From the NCBI GenBank assembly GCA_024516155.1, contig JAJJXM010000012.1, positions 186,001 through 250,000 of the forward strand: a DNA stretch of 64,000 nt, written 5' to 3'. This stretch comes from Pyronema omphalodes (lineage: Eukaryota > Ascomycota > Pezizomycetes > Pezizales > Pyronemataceae). The notes beneath the pieces are model-generated. The model was not told the DNA's origin. It made no database searches and worked only from the letters and a program-made list of their open reading frames with translations. A program made the position numbers and the translations under genes. This document shows, in pieces, positions 35,354 to 47,408 of the stretch (position 1 is the stretch's first letter; each line of letters starts with the position of its first letter).

Positions 35354-37800
35354 AAGGGCTTCTCTGACCCGTACTTCACATCCATACGAACGGAATTTAC
35401 CATTTCCAGCCGCGGAAATCCGAATCCCAATCTATATATACCCCTGTTTGTTATGTATGTATGATGTGTGTTATATGTAGACTGCGTTATTAATTGATTA
35501 CTCATGTCATGTCATGTCATGTATGCTATGTGATGTTATGTGATGTTATGCTATGCTATGCTATGCTATTTCATGTTATGTTATGTTTAAGGCTATGTAC
35601 ATATGTATGCTTAACAAGTTACGGTTACAACACATGTAGCCAGGCTGGAGAGAGATAAAATCTTGGTTCTTGGACGGGTATACATAGTGGGAGTAGATAC
35701 TAGGCGCTGGACACGACCCTACAGAGCGCCATGTATAGAATCGGAGGATAGAGGAGATCTTTTGAAAAAATACATAGATATAGATAGCCGGGTTTAGAAT
35801 TACCCGAGAGAAAAACCTAATGCTGTCAATCTTCGGTCAGACTTGTTTAGTAATCAGGAAAACACGTGATCTGGTATACATCTTGGTTCTGTTGCCGATC
35901 GCTTGCTGAAATGACCTCCAGGAGCGTCACAATCTCCGTATAAAATTCACAACCTCCTTGTGAAAGTTAGATTAGATGAAATAGATGGGAATTAGAAACC
36001 GAACGTTGAAATTGAAAGGTTTCATGGAAAGTTATATAAAATGAATAGAATAGCACAAGGTTGAATCGAACAAGATAGAACAAGATAGAATACAACACAA
36101 CACAATACAATAGAATGGAATAGAATACGGATGCAGTAGAATATATAACCGACATGATAGTGTCCATCTCATCTTTTCTCTTTGTTCTTTGAAATTGTAG
36201 AAATATAGACAGACCTAATAGGTCTGTAAAACATATATAAGTATGCTGTAAATCGAGCCCGTATGTTTAAATACATAAGATAGATAAAATAGATGAGATA
36301 CATGTGTACCCATTGTCATACAAATAACCATTTTTTAATATATATTTTACAAGCTCAAATTAAATTACTTCAAATCATCATAGGACCCAGAAGCCAACTA
36401 TCTTATAACTCCGTCTGTACTCAGGAACAGGTACCAGCATACAATAATCAAGTACGATCCCACTCACCAACTGATCACTCGCCCACTGATCACTTAACCC
36501 CTCCCTCTCCTCTCACCCAAAACAGTGGATGAATGTCAAAATATATTACATAGCCATATCCACATGCAATTAGGCTGGTGGCACATATACAAACCTTTGA
36601 CCTTTCTTTTCTCTTGTTATATATATGTATAATAATATATATAAAAAATCCCAGTTCGAAAAGAAAACAGTCAGCTCGATCAGCATATGATTCAATAAAT
36701 AAATAAGAAAACAGTTATAATCATCAATGGATGTTCAGGCGTGATTACTTGTTGACTGGTCCATTGGACGGTCCGTTGATCTCTGATCTGATGGCATAGG
36801 TACTTTAATTGATATCTAATCACGCACTCGCGGCTCGCTCGAAATGGTTTAAAATATCCAGATGTCAACCGGCGCAAATAAGACATGATATTCATTCATA
36901 GAATTCATACTCCTTGGTAAACAGAGTTAAGTTACACAAAGTTGAAGATAGGTTGAAGATAAGATCAAAAGATGAAAGTCAGATCAAAAGATACATTTTT
37001 TTTTTAAAAAAAAAACAAGACGCCCGGGGGAGGGTGATGGTGGTAATATTTTGACTAAAGTACAGTATAAGCTACTACTGTATACTCATTTATCTCCGGG
37101 GTAGACAGATAACGGTGCCATAACGGTAGACCTAAACAGCTACATACATATAACCCAGATGTTAGCTCCGAGAAGCTGGCTATATATATGCATCATATTA
37201 CACATCAAACCAGCGCAATCAGCAATCGGAGCCAGAGCACTTGCAAAGCTGCAAAGTTGCAATCAGAAGCAAGTAAAAACAAGCAAGCAAAAAAAAAAAA
37301 GCCCCCACCATTACTAATCATTAACCGGGACCGGCTTGTTGGATGATACTGGTTCGCAATCACGCATTCACCCATTCAGTTACGCATTCTATATCAGCCG
37401 GTCGCCGGTATGTTTGGGGACTGTTTAGTAATCTTTTTTTTTTTTTTTTTTGATAAGGGCTCTAAGAAAAAAAGAAGAAAAACTCTGGTGCTGCGGTGCA
37501 GATGTTGAAGTAAAAGTCCACCTTCAATACAAACTTGAGCTATATGTGCTTCGAGATATACCTTGTGCTATACTTCAAGATGCATACCCGTAGTTTTGTG
37601 ATGGATGGATTTTGGATGGATAACTGATGAAATTTATGTTGAAGTCTTGAGGCTGTACATTTGAAATTTTCGAAATAACTCCGTTACTCAATCGCGCGAT
37701 GAATGATGATAGTGGTGACGTGGTGATATGGTGGATAGGAACCAATTTGGAAGAATGAAGTAAGTAAGATATATTGGATTTGCATGGTGCGACAGCGTTG
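35354..37800. other. Intergenic, low-complexity
   Basis: No gene seen. Includes ATGTT/ATGCT pentamer-like repeats at 35504-35585, an AGAATA/ACAAT repeat near 36060-36125 and a poly-T tract at 37434-37451. Confidence 0.55.
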
Positions 37801-38110
37801 TTTATAAATACTTGGATAAAAAAAGATTTGGGATTTTCATGACACTTGTGATGCATGTGATGTTTGTCATGATTGTGATGCATGTGATGCATGTGATGAA
37901 TATGATTCCCATAATGCTGGTAACTGTCATGACTCTCTCGACTCTCATGATACTCATGATACTCATCATCCTTATAACTCTCATAACCAAAACCACCCTT
38001 TTCTCTAATTTCCAAATTGTAATATTCACAAGATCTACAATATTCCTCATCTATTATCCATCTATCTGTCTTATATACCTAATACAAATATCATATTATA
38101 TCAAAAGTCC
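37801..38110 (-). other. Histidine-rich open stretch
   Basis: The minus strand is open for about 100 codons with composition GGFGYESYKDDEYHEY, then HHMHHMHHNHDKHHMHHK. No ATG starts it; upstream in-frame text (EEYCRSCEYYNLEI) ends at a TATTAG that could be an acceptor. It could be an exon of a His-rich protein or just an imperfect CATGATG repeat. Confidence 0.25.
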
Positions 38111-38330
38111 AATAATATTTCCCCTTTTTTACCTTTTCTTTTGAAAAAAAAAAAAAAAAAAAAAAAAAACCTAGCTTCGTGCAATTATAATCAAGAACTA
38201 TGTATGTACATACCGTATACATTTCATTATTTTTTTACCGTCTCTCTTATACATAAACCAATTGACTCGTTTCTATGTTACATACAAACGTTTCCCTGGC
38301 CCTAACTCTAGCTCGGGTTTTTGCTTGTTA

Positions 38331-38410
38331 CTCGTTGCTTGTTCCTCGTTGCTTGTTCCTCGTTGCTTGTTCCTCGTTGCTTGTTCCTCGTTGCTTGTTC
38401 CTCGTTGCTG
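38331..38410. repeat. 14-bp minisatellite
   Basis: Unit CTCGTTGCTTGTTC repeated about 5.7 times, nearly perfect. Confidence 0.9.
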
Positions 38411-38436
38411 GTTTTCCTGTTATGTAACTGCGATTA

Positions 38437-38580
38437 CTGTAGTCTGTAGTCTGTAGTCTGTAGTCTGTAGTCTGTAGTCTGTAGTCTGTAGTCTGTAGTC
38501 TGTAGTCTGTAGTCTGTAGTCTGTAGTCTGTAGTCTGTAGTCTGTAGTCTGTAGTCTGTAGTCTGTAGTCTGTAGTCTGT
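38437..38580. repeat. 7-bp minisatellite
   Basis: Unit CTGTAGT repeated about 20 times without visible interruptions. Confidence 0.95.
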
Positions 38581-41100
38581 ATATATGGATGTAGTTTAAA
38601 GTTTAAAGTTTAAAGTTTACATCATATATAATACAATAGGCTTAATACAGTTAATACACTTGATATGATTAATACGCTTAATACGCGTTTCCTGTAACTA
38701 TCCATGCGGGCTCCGTGGCTCCGTGGCTTCGATTTAGTTATGTTCCACCGTTCCAGTCAACCGGAGATATAGCATATCGTATATCGTATATCGAAGGTTT
38801 GAAAGGTTTGTAAGGTTTTGGAGAGGTTGCAGGATTTGGAGGGTTTTGGAAGGCTTTAGAGGGTTTAGAAGTGACGTATATATTGGTTGGAACTTGGAAT
38901 ATCGTTTTTTTTCGGGGGGTTTTTTTGGGGGGTTTTTTTTGGGGGGTTTTTTTTTTATTGCTATTGATTTTGATATTATATACTACTGTATTGCTGTTGA
39001 TTCTACAAGGTACCACCATTTGCAGATATTATTATCCAAGAATCCAGATCGAGAATCCGTAGAGTCTACCTATCTATGGTCCACCAGAGAGAATTTAAAA
39101 ACTCTCGCTTATGTACAACGTACATTATCAAGTCCGAAGTTCAGTGTCGCTGAATAAATAAATAAAGAATTGCTGACTAAAGATGTAGGATGTAGTATGT
39201 ACATAGAAGCCAAAATTGTATGCTATGTAGAAGCCCAAAGTGGCAGCGTCCGTAAGCATCGGCTTTATGCTTCCTGTTAAATGGAATGCATTCCCATGAC
39301 TCGCCCGAATCCCAACTGCTGCTGCTGATAATGATGATGAGATGATGAGATGATGAACTGTATATGTGCTCAGTACTCAGTGCTCAGAAGGATACCTAAG
39401 CTGGATACCTAGGTCCTAGACAGCCTACGTATGTGCTCGAGTCTCGGAGTGCGAGTGCGCAATACACCTTTTTTTGTAGTCTTATTATTCTGGGGTACGT
39501 ACTACGTAGACCAACCAGCCCTAGTAGGCACCCACCATAGGCATTACAGACGATCCAAGCCGCAGGGTAGTCTCAGAGGCTTCGATCGGAAAATGGTTTA
39601 GAAACATCTTCCGAATGCTTACTGCTCTGCTTTGAAATACACCGTTACGTGTACCACTGTCATTGTCACTGTCACTGTCACTGTATTCGTGGCCGGTTGG
39701 TAACTTGTGACTTTAGGTAGCTAACAAGCGGGCGGGGTGGTCTTGAGCCTGCTTGTAGTGTATGTATGAACATAGTGATTTGTAACGCACGCCGCAACCG
39801 TCAACGTTGCCAACGAGTTACGAAGCCCGAAGCTCGAAGCTCGAAGAAACAAATCCAAAGCTCGGCGAAGCCCAACAAAAGTCGGATTAAAACCGACAGG
39901 CAGACAAGCAAGGCTGAAAAGTCGGCGATTGCGTATGCATGCATGCATATCGATATCTGCGGGACTGGTCACTGCGTAACATCACTATATGATCGATGAA
40001 GTGTTGAAGTGTGAAGTGTGAAATTTTGAAGCTTCGATGCATCTATCTTTGATCAGGGCCCAGACAGGCAGGATATCTATCTGATTAGGTAGGATATGTA
40101 CGCTGTACATACGCTATACGCTAATCATTTTTTATGTTACGCGTTCTTTTGCTGCTGCGCCTAAATGGAGGATATACACCATAGAGGGTTGGAAAGTCAC
40201 AGGTTCATGAGGATTCGTAACCTGCAGATACCAGACACTCCCTCCCACCATCATCATCACCATCACCATACGAAATCGCAAAACCGAAGAAAATATCAGG
40301 TGGCAACATGGAATACAGAACACAGGCAACCAACACTAGGTACGTAACCTGGCCACCTGGCGACCTGGATAACGGAAATGGAGTAAGCAAAGAAAATATA
40401 ACGGACCCTCTTGGGTCTCGGTTCTTGGTTCTGGGTTCTTGGTAAAGCTGACAAAAACGTGTCTTGAGTCTTGACTCTTCAAAGTGCAGTGTGTGCACCC
40501 AACGTATGCCCAACATTTGCCATGCAACGGCCGGACAGATTTCTTATGACCCTTAAAGGCGGATAAAAATAGTGGCTTGGATTTATCTCGGCTTTCTTAA
40601 AAGGTGTCGTCATTGCACCAGTGCACTTCATCTGAAATTTTGAATTTTTTTTTCTTTTGAACATTGGCAGGGAGAAACTTATGTGCTCAAGTGCTCGAGT
40701 GCTCAAGTGCTCAAGTGCCCAAGTGGCCATACATACAGTTTTTATAAAGAGCTCTTTTTTTGGAGGTGTACGTACAACAACCCGTGTTTTCCGAGGATTA
40801 TGATTATGTACGAGTTGTATGATGATGAACCCGGTTGATAGATGCTGGGTATGTTGCCTGTACATACAAGTTCATTTTGGTTGGACTGGATATTTCCCTA
40901 TGTATGTAAGAGCAGACCACGCACAACCAAAAACGATGATGTGGTTCTAAGATTAGTCGTATGCCGCTGTCTGTGATGGGTGGATGTAAGGAGGAGGAGG
41001 AGATACTATGATCTTGCACTCCATCGAGAAATGTGAATGTATTTCCGTTAATTGAATTTGCACTCTCTGTTTGATTATAACTTTTTGTACATTATGCCGC
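38581..41100. other. Intergenic, strand-biased simple sequence
   Basis: No gene seen. Contains G-rich runs at 38793-38956, a CACTGT run near 39658-39684, GAAGCTC repeats near 39825-39845 and CAAGTGCTC repeats near 40687-40720. Confidence 0.5.
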
Positions 41101-42810
41101 TTCTTATTTGACTTTGTCGCTTTTTTTGCCGTCCGTTCCCGTTCATTCTCGTCCATTTCTCGTTGATTCCCCGTTGATTCTCGTTTTTTCCCCAATTTCC
41201 CTTTCGATTCGCGTCGCACTGCAGACGGGCTCGCTGCTGCTGCTGCTGCTGGTTGCTCTCCCCTGCGCTCCCCAACTTCCGGGGCTTGCTGTCGTCGTAA
41301 GCTCCTACCCACAAGCGCGACGCCAGAGGCGAAACAGCTTGCGGGGGCTTGGCTGCCAGAGGCTAGTCGAAGAGCAGATCTGCGACACCAAACCTCATCA
41401 GAGGGTGTATGCAGAGAGGGAGCCATGAAACCGTGGTGGAGCGGCGCGAAGGGGGGGGGCGAAGAGGAGAGGGCATCAAGAAGAACCCTATTTTGATGGG
41501 GGCGAGAGGGAAGGGTGGGAGAGGAGAGGGCGTCAAGAAGAAGAAGCTATCTTGATGAGAATAAGGGTGAGCGCGATGGTTGGAATAAGGACAAGACGGG
41601 GAAACAAGTGAATACAGACAGACAGACAGACAGACAGACGACACAGATTCTTGAACAGCTCTCTCTCTCTCTCTCTCTCGAATGACTGACTGAAAATACC
41701 GATGGAAATACAGACAACTGACTGATTGACGGACTCACAAAACAGCCTGCTTCCTTCCTTCCATTCAACTTTGATGCCCTGTCTTGCCGCCATACACCAT
41801 TCTACCTAGCTGGTCTTGCAACTTGGTATTTTGATTATTATTATCATTATTTCTCTGTCCGATCCGAGCACCGCCCCCTGTGGCATGGCATTTGGTTGGT
41901 GTTTCTGAGAAAAAAGATCCCGTAGCTGGTACGCTTTCTATCTATAATCCCCATAAACCTCCTCCCCCGAAACTGCTTCCCTTCCCACTCACCACCACAA
42001 CCATCACCATCACCGCGCTCGCTATACAGGAAAAGCCGCCCGCGACCGACCCGCGACCGACTCCCCTCCCCCTCCCCCCTCCACCACCACCACCACCAAT
42101 CCACCGTCTAAACCACCACAACCACTTCCACCTCCGTCATCGCCTTCCCCCCACCACAACACTATCTCTAACCCCCCCGCTCCCAGCACAGGCAGCCCCG
42201 ACGGAAAACTGCGCCTGCTCTCGTCGATCACTCGCGCATAGATTGCGAAACCGCTTAGTCCACCAATACCGATTTCCTACATTAGTTCGGAGTACCCGCA
42301 GACATACTTGTATCTGTCACAAACAACACTCTCTTCGACCGTGTGCTACACCCTTACTTGACGAATTTTTGAAATAGCCCTCGCTATATTTGGACCAGTG
42401 GTTCGGGAGATCTTCGCACTGAGAATCTTAGAACCAAGAACTGAACTTGACCCTCTAACTCAAGCCCCGCCTCTTGTATTTACCAAGTTATTCCAAACAC
42501 AACAAGTCTACCTACTGCTACTGCTGCTACTGTTACTACTACTATTACCACTACTACCATCTACTGCTACCTTACCTACTTCACCTGCATAGTTCCTGCG
42601 TCGTTCGTTACCTGCGTTCGTACACCTCAACTACACGATCCCTTAACCAACCCGACCAACCCTACCAGGCACGCCCGGACCTTTCTATCTACCAACGCCA
42701 TCAGAACTTTTTACCGTGACCGCGACGCAAGAATTTCCCTGGCGCATTGAGGTTGACTACTGCGCGACAAGTTTGAAGGTTATTTCGGAGTTGGTTACAA
42801 TCCATCTGCC
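41101..42810 (+). other. Promoter and leader of the ADAM gene
   Basis: GC rises relative to the desert. Includes a GACA run (41614-41640), a CT run (41662-41679), a proline-codon-rich C-rich block (41950-42200) and CTACTG repeats (42510-42560). Frames at 40953-41426 (-) and 41880-42377 (+) are long but compositionally driven; the latter could act as an upstream ORF. Confidence 0.45.
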
Positions 42811-45594
42811 ATGCGGTCAACATGGCGGATATCAGTGGTGATGCTAGTAGCAATACTTTTTTGTTTATTAGAGTCTACAATAGGTGCGCGTTGAAGCTTT
42901 CAACCTCTAAGAAACTTGTCCTAATTTTTTGTTCCAAACGTTTACAGCACATTCCGAACGAAGAAATCGTGTATCCTACGTAACAAAAGTAGAATCTCCA
43001 TCAATAAATACACCTAACAAAAGGGCTCATGCCCACTTAGAAGTCGACATTTACTTTTCAATACACAATGGAGACCAAGAAATCAAATTTACACTTGAGC
43101 CCAACCACGACATCCTGCCACATGGAGCCGAAGTCCACTATCTCGACGAAAATGGAGAGGTTGTAAGAAGAGAGAAGATTGTAAGAAAAGACTACCTCGT
43201 TTATAAAGGCAACACCTGGATCCGCGACGATATGGGATGGACACATGCAGGATGGGCACGAATTGTTATTTCACGGGATGGGGAAAACCCATTTTTCGAA
43301 GGAGCATTTGTCTTGAACGGTGATGCACACCACGTAATGAGTCGAACAAACTACATGAAAACTCGGCATCCTTACGACCCAATTATCGGATCCGATGGCG
43401 AAGAATTTATGGTTGTATTCCGCGATTCGGATATTGAAAAACCTTCATACCAGGAATTAAAACGTCGCTCCGAGTTAGGATTAGATAAAGCTTGTTCTTC
43501 CGACGATTTGGCTTTCAATAACCACCCGGACCACCCTGTCAACCAAATGATTTTAGAACGTACAAAGCTGAAGAGAGTTGTGGGGTCACTGGGATTAGAT
43601 CAGATGATGGGTGCTGGTACAGGAGGATTTACAAAGCGGCAAATGGACGGCGATATTATCGGCAACTCTGGAAATTCTGCTGGTGTAAACCTTAGAACCA
43701 GTATTGGATCTACGGATGGATGTCCTAAAACTCGGCAAGTCGCTTTAATTGGAGTTGCTACTGATTGCACTTATACTGGTGACTTTCCGGGTGAAGCGGA
43801 TGCGAGAGCGAATGTTATTAGACAGTTGAATACTGCGTATGTATCTTCACAGGATATCACTTGTAGATATGGTATGCTGACCCCGATTATAGTTCTGACC
43901 TCTATGAACGCCGTTTCAACATCACTCTCGGCCTCGCCCAAATTATTATTTCCTCCCCCAACTGCCCACCTCAACCCCCTGCCCTCACCAAATGGAACGT
44001 TCCCTGCGGCGGCTCAGCCACCATCGAATCGCGATTAAACCTCTTCTCCGAATGGCGCGGCAACCGCAGCGACGATAAGATGGCTTTATGGACATTATTA
44101 ACAACCTGCGAAACCGGTTCCTCTGTCGGATTAGCCTGGCTTGGACAATTATGCAAATCTCAAGCCAACACAAATTCCCTAGATGGATCATTTGTTTCCG
44201 GTGTCAATGTGGTGGCAAGAACGTCCACCGAATGGAAGGTTATTGCTCATGAATTCGGTCACACTATGGGCGCGGTACATGATTGTACATCCCAGAGTTG
44301 TGCAACCAACATGCCACAGACTTCACAATGTTGTCCATTATCCGCTACGGAATGTGATGCAGGACAGAGATTTATCATGAACCCGAGTACGAGTGAGAGT
44401 ATACAGGATTTTAGTCCTTGCTCAGTCGGAAATATTTGTTCTGCTATTGGACGTCGTGGTGTGGATACTTCCTGTCTTACCTCGAATAGAGGAGTCACCA
44501 TTATCACGGAACAGGAATGTGGTAATGGAATTGTTGAAAATGGTGAGGATTGCGATTGTGGAGGTGCCGCTCAGTGCGCGGGTAATAAGTGCTGTGATCC
44601 GAAAACTTGTAAATTTGTCAATAACGCTGTATGCGAGTACGTATTTTTAACCAAGCCCCCCACCATTTTTGGTTCAACAGTATGACTGACTTTTTTTTAC
44701 AGCGATTCAAACGAAGACTGTTGCACCTCCTGTCAATTCGCCAGCTCTTCAAAGGTCTGCAGACCCAGCACCGGTATCTGCGACCCCGAAGAACGCTGCT
44801 CCGGCAAATCCTCAACCTGTCCTGACGACAAAATAACCCCCGACGGTACCGTCTGTACATCACCAGGCTCCCCCAACGACAACAACCTTAAATGCGCCTC
44901 AGGACAATGCACAAGCAGAGACCAACAATGCAAAACTGTCATGGGAAGATTGACTTCAAGCAATGATACTAGAAGTTGTGATAGCACTAATTGTGTTCTT
45001 ACTTGTCAATCCCCGGAGTTTGGAATCGATATGTGTTTGAGAATGCAACAGAATTTCCTGGATGGTACGCCTTGTAAAGGTGATGGAGTTTGTATGAATG
45101 GATACTGTAAGGGTGCTAGTACCCTTGGCGAGGTTAGGAGCTGGATTGATAGGGTATGTCTTCCTTTTTTTTTTCAAATTTCCGCTAACACATCCCAGCA
45201 CAAAAACATCGTAATAGGTGTCGCTGCCGGAGTCGGCGCGCTACTCCTCTTCTCCATCGTCTCCTGCTGCTGTAGCCGCTACCGTGGCCGTCGTCGACCA
45301 AAAGGCATTGCTTCACCTCAACACAACGGCCCTCGTGGCGGTCAGAGAGGCATCCAGGAATGGCAACAGTTACCGCCAAGACCTGCCCCGGCTTATACTA
45401 GATCTTTTAATAGCGGTGGGTCGGCGGGTCATAGAGGTAGTGAGAGTAGTGCGGCGGCTAGAGGCGCGTATCCTGGTGGCGGTACTGGGGGTGGGGGTGC
45501 GGCTCGGGCTCCGCCTGGGAATGGGGGTTATCAGGATGCCCCTCCACAGTATCAGAGTCGCGGTCAGAATCAGATGCCGGTTAGATATGCCTAG
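42811..45594 (+). CDS. ADAM-family zinc metalloprotease with disintegrin domain
   Basis: Predicted type I membrane protease of 850 residues. Five exons: 42811-42883, 42948-43836, 43893-44636, 44703-45153 and 45199-45594; phases and total length agree. Order of parts: signal peptide (1-24; VVMLVAILFCLL), prodomain rich in charged residues, reprolysin-type catalytic domain with HEFGHTMGAVHD (zinc ligands His440, His444, His450; catalytic Glu441), disintegrin-like cysteine-rich region starting ECGNGIVENGEDCDCGG, a Cys-rich segment ending near WIDR, then one membrane span (IVIGVAAGVGALLLFSIVS, about 723-741) and a Gly/Gln/Pro-rich cytosolic tail. This matches fungal ADM-type proteins; substrates are unknown. 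The last intron is 45 nt and frame-neutral, so its retention would add 15 residues before the membrane span. Confidence 0.92.
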
Positions 45595-47408
45595 TGTTGC
45601 GTTGCCATGGGGAGTGCAAATGGAAATGGACATGGGAAAGATATATACCAACCAAGGAAAAGAGGCCTTTTTTCGGCTTTTCTAGGGAATTGGTTATATT
45701 AAAAGAAAACCCACATCCTACATTGTTATGAGAAGTGGATAGATGACTGCACCTAAAGATACCCAAGGAACCATACCACGAGGGTAGAAAAAAAGGGGGG
45801 AACGGAGGATGCTAAAGCCGGGGTTCATGATATTAATGACCTTATTTTCTGCTCTGTTTTGTATTATATTTTTTTTTATATCTTGGTGGTTTTTGTTTTT
45901 TTTTTATTATTGTTTTTTTTTATTGGCTTTTTAGTTTGTTTGCATTGAGGTGTTTTCTTTTTTTTGTTATTGGTTTTCTTCTCTGAGTTTTTTTTTTTTT
46001 TTTTTTTTTTTCTGCTTTTTTTTTGTTCTTTTCTGAGTTTAGGGATATGGATATGGGATAAGATGGTATAGGGATATGAATAGGAAAGGATAGGCTATGG
46101 AAATGGACAGGATATGGATTGAAAACTATTGGTAAATGAAATAGTGAAATACAATACAATACAATACAATAGTGAATAGTGGATTCTATTTATTTATTTA
46201 TAAATATAGGATGAAATAAAATAATATAAAATTCATTGTTTGTTGTATGGGGTTTTGGTTGATTTTTCGTGTTGACTTTTGGTTTTGGTGGTGATATGGG
46301 TTTTCGGAGGGGTTTTGGCGCTCTGGTCTTTTTGGCGCTCTGGTCTTGGTTGGGATTTTTTTTTTTTTTTTGATTTGATTTTGACTTTTAATCATACACC
46401 GTTCGAGGCCTTTCAGTGATGTTGATGAGAGTGTAAGAGGGTGATGAGGAGTGGTGGGTGGTGAGAGGGTTCAATGATTGATATTCTTGGGGAAATTGTG
46501 GTCTATATATATTCTTGGATCTTGCGGAAATATGAGATAACTTTTTTTTTGTCTTCATGCATTATATTATGCGCCCTATAGGCTGCAGATGATTTGTATA
46601 ATATATATTAGTCATGCTTAATTATATTCTTCCACACACAGTAACATATCTTTATATACCCGTTCTTTTTTCCAAGCCCCTAGCTGGGTAAGTAAGTGGT
46701 CACCCGGTATCATGCATCATCACTCGAATAGAGATATAAGGTGTGATAGCTTGTGAACTAGTCTCGCTGTGTGTACTGGCGTAACTGCATAATCGCATAA
46801 TCGCACTATGTAGATGAATCCAAACCACTACCACAACGCTAATATGTGACGTGCTACAGATATTCATAGGCACCAAAGGGTAAAGAACCCCCAATATAAT
46901 AGGGTGGTGTCGGATAATCAGATAATCAAATCAATGGCCACTTGTTCATTACATATTAGCTACGACGCTGCTACGACGCTGCTACGGGATATCGAGTTGT
47001 ATATATAAAGGATGGGGATAGATCAGGAAAATGATTCATCGGCTACAATGGATATGCCTTCTGCCATTATCTATAGGCGTATACAGGGATCCATATTGGA
47101 GGGCTTTGTAATATGATATATCTTCAAGAGCGCATGAAATTGCTTGCAATGTGAAGGAAGAATAAAGCTTATGTATGTAAACTTTAAGCATTCTGGATTA
47201 CTGTGAGGATGAGTATGAGGAGGTGCTTACGTGGATCTATTGAGAGGCTCGAGAAAACGACGCCCGGGGAGAGGAGGAACTAATCATTTCCTTTCCTTGT
47301 AATAATGATACAGCAGTGACCTTTGTAACCGTAGATTCTAATTTCTTGCTTAACGAAACTAATGTTTAAGCGGCATTACCTGTACTGTTTGGTTACTGGT
47401 ATGCTAAA
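45595..47408. other. Intergenic with poly-T tracts
   Basis: No gene. Extremely T-rich at 45860-46025, GGATATGG-type repeats near 46045-46120, ACAAT repeats at 46150-46172, and a duplicated TGGCGCTCTGGTCTT near 46315-46347. Confidence 0.6.
46356..46413 (-). mobile_element. Very short LINE 3' tail
   Basis: T run followed by GATTTGATTTTGACTTTTAA and then the same AATCATACACCGTTCGAGG-CCTTT segment that ends the LINE at 31415. Only the terminal ~27 bp plus tail are shared. No target duplication was found, so it may be a severely truncated insertion. Confidence 0.5.

Noticed and set aside
38437..38580. Array considered as CRISPR
   Set aside because: Unit is 7 bp with no spacers, in a eukaryotic genome.
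38793..38870. Degenerate TTTAGAGGG-like run as interstitial telomere
   Set aside because: No exact TTAGGG repeats; treated only as a G-rich tract.
40953..41426. 157-codon minus-strand frame with an ATG start
   Set aside because: Reads through low-complexity leader DNA (Ala run from GCT repeats) and lacks any domain; probably fortuitous.
41880..42377. 165-codon plus-strand Pro/His-rich frame upstream of the ADAM gene
   Set aside because: Driven by a C-rich leader; may at most act as an upstream ORF.
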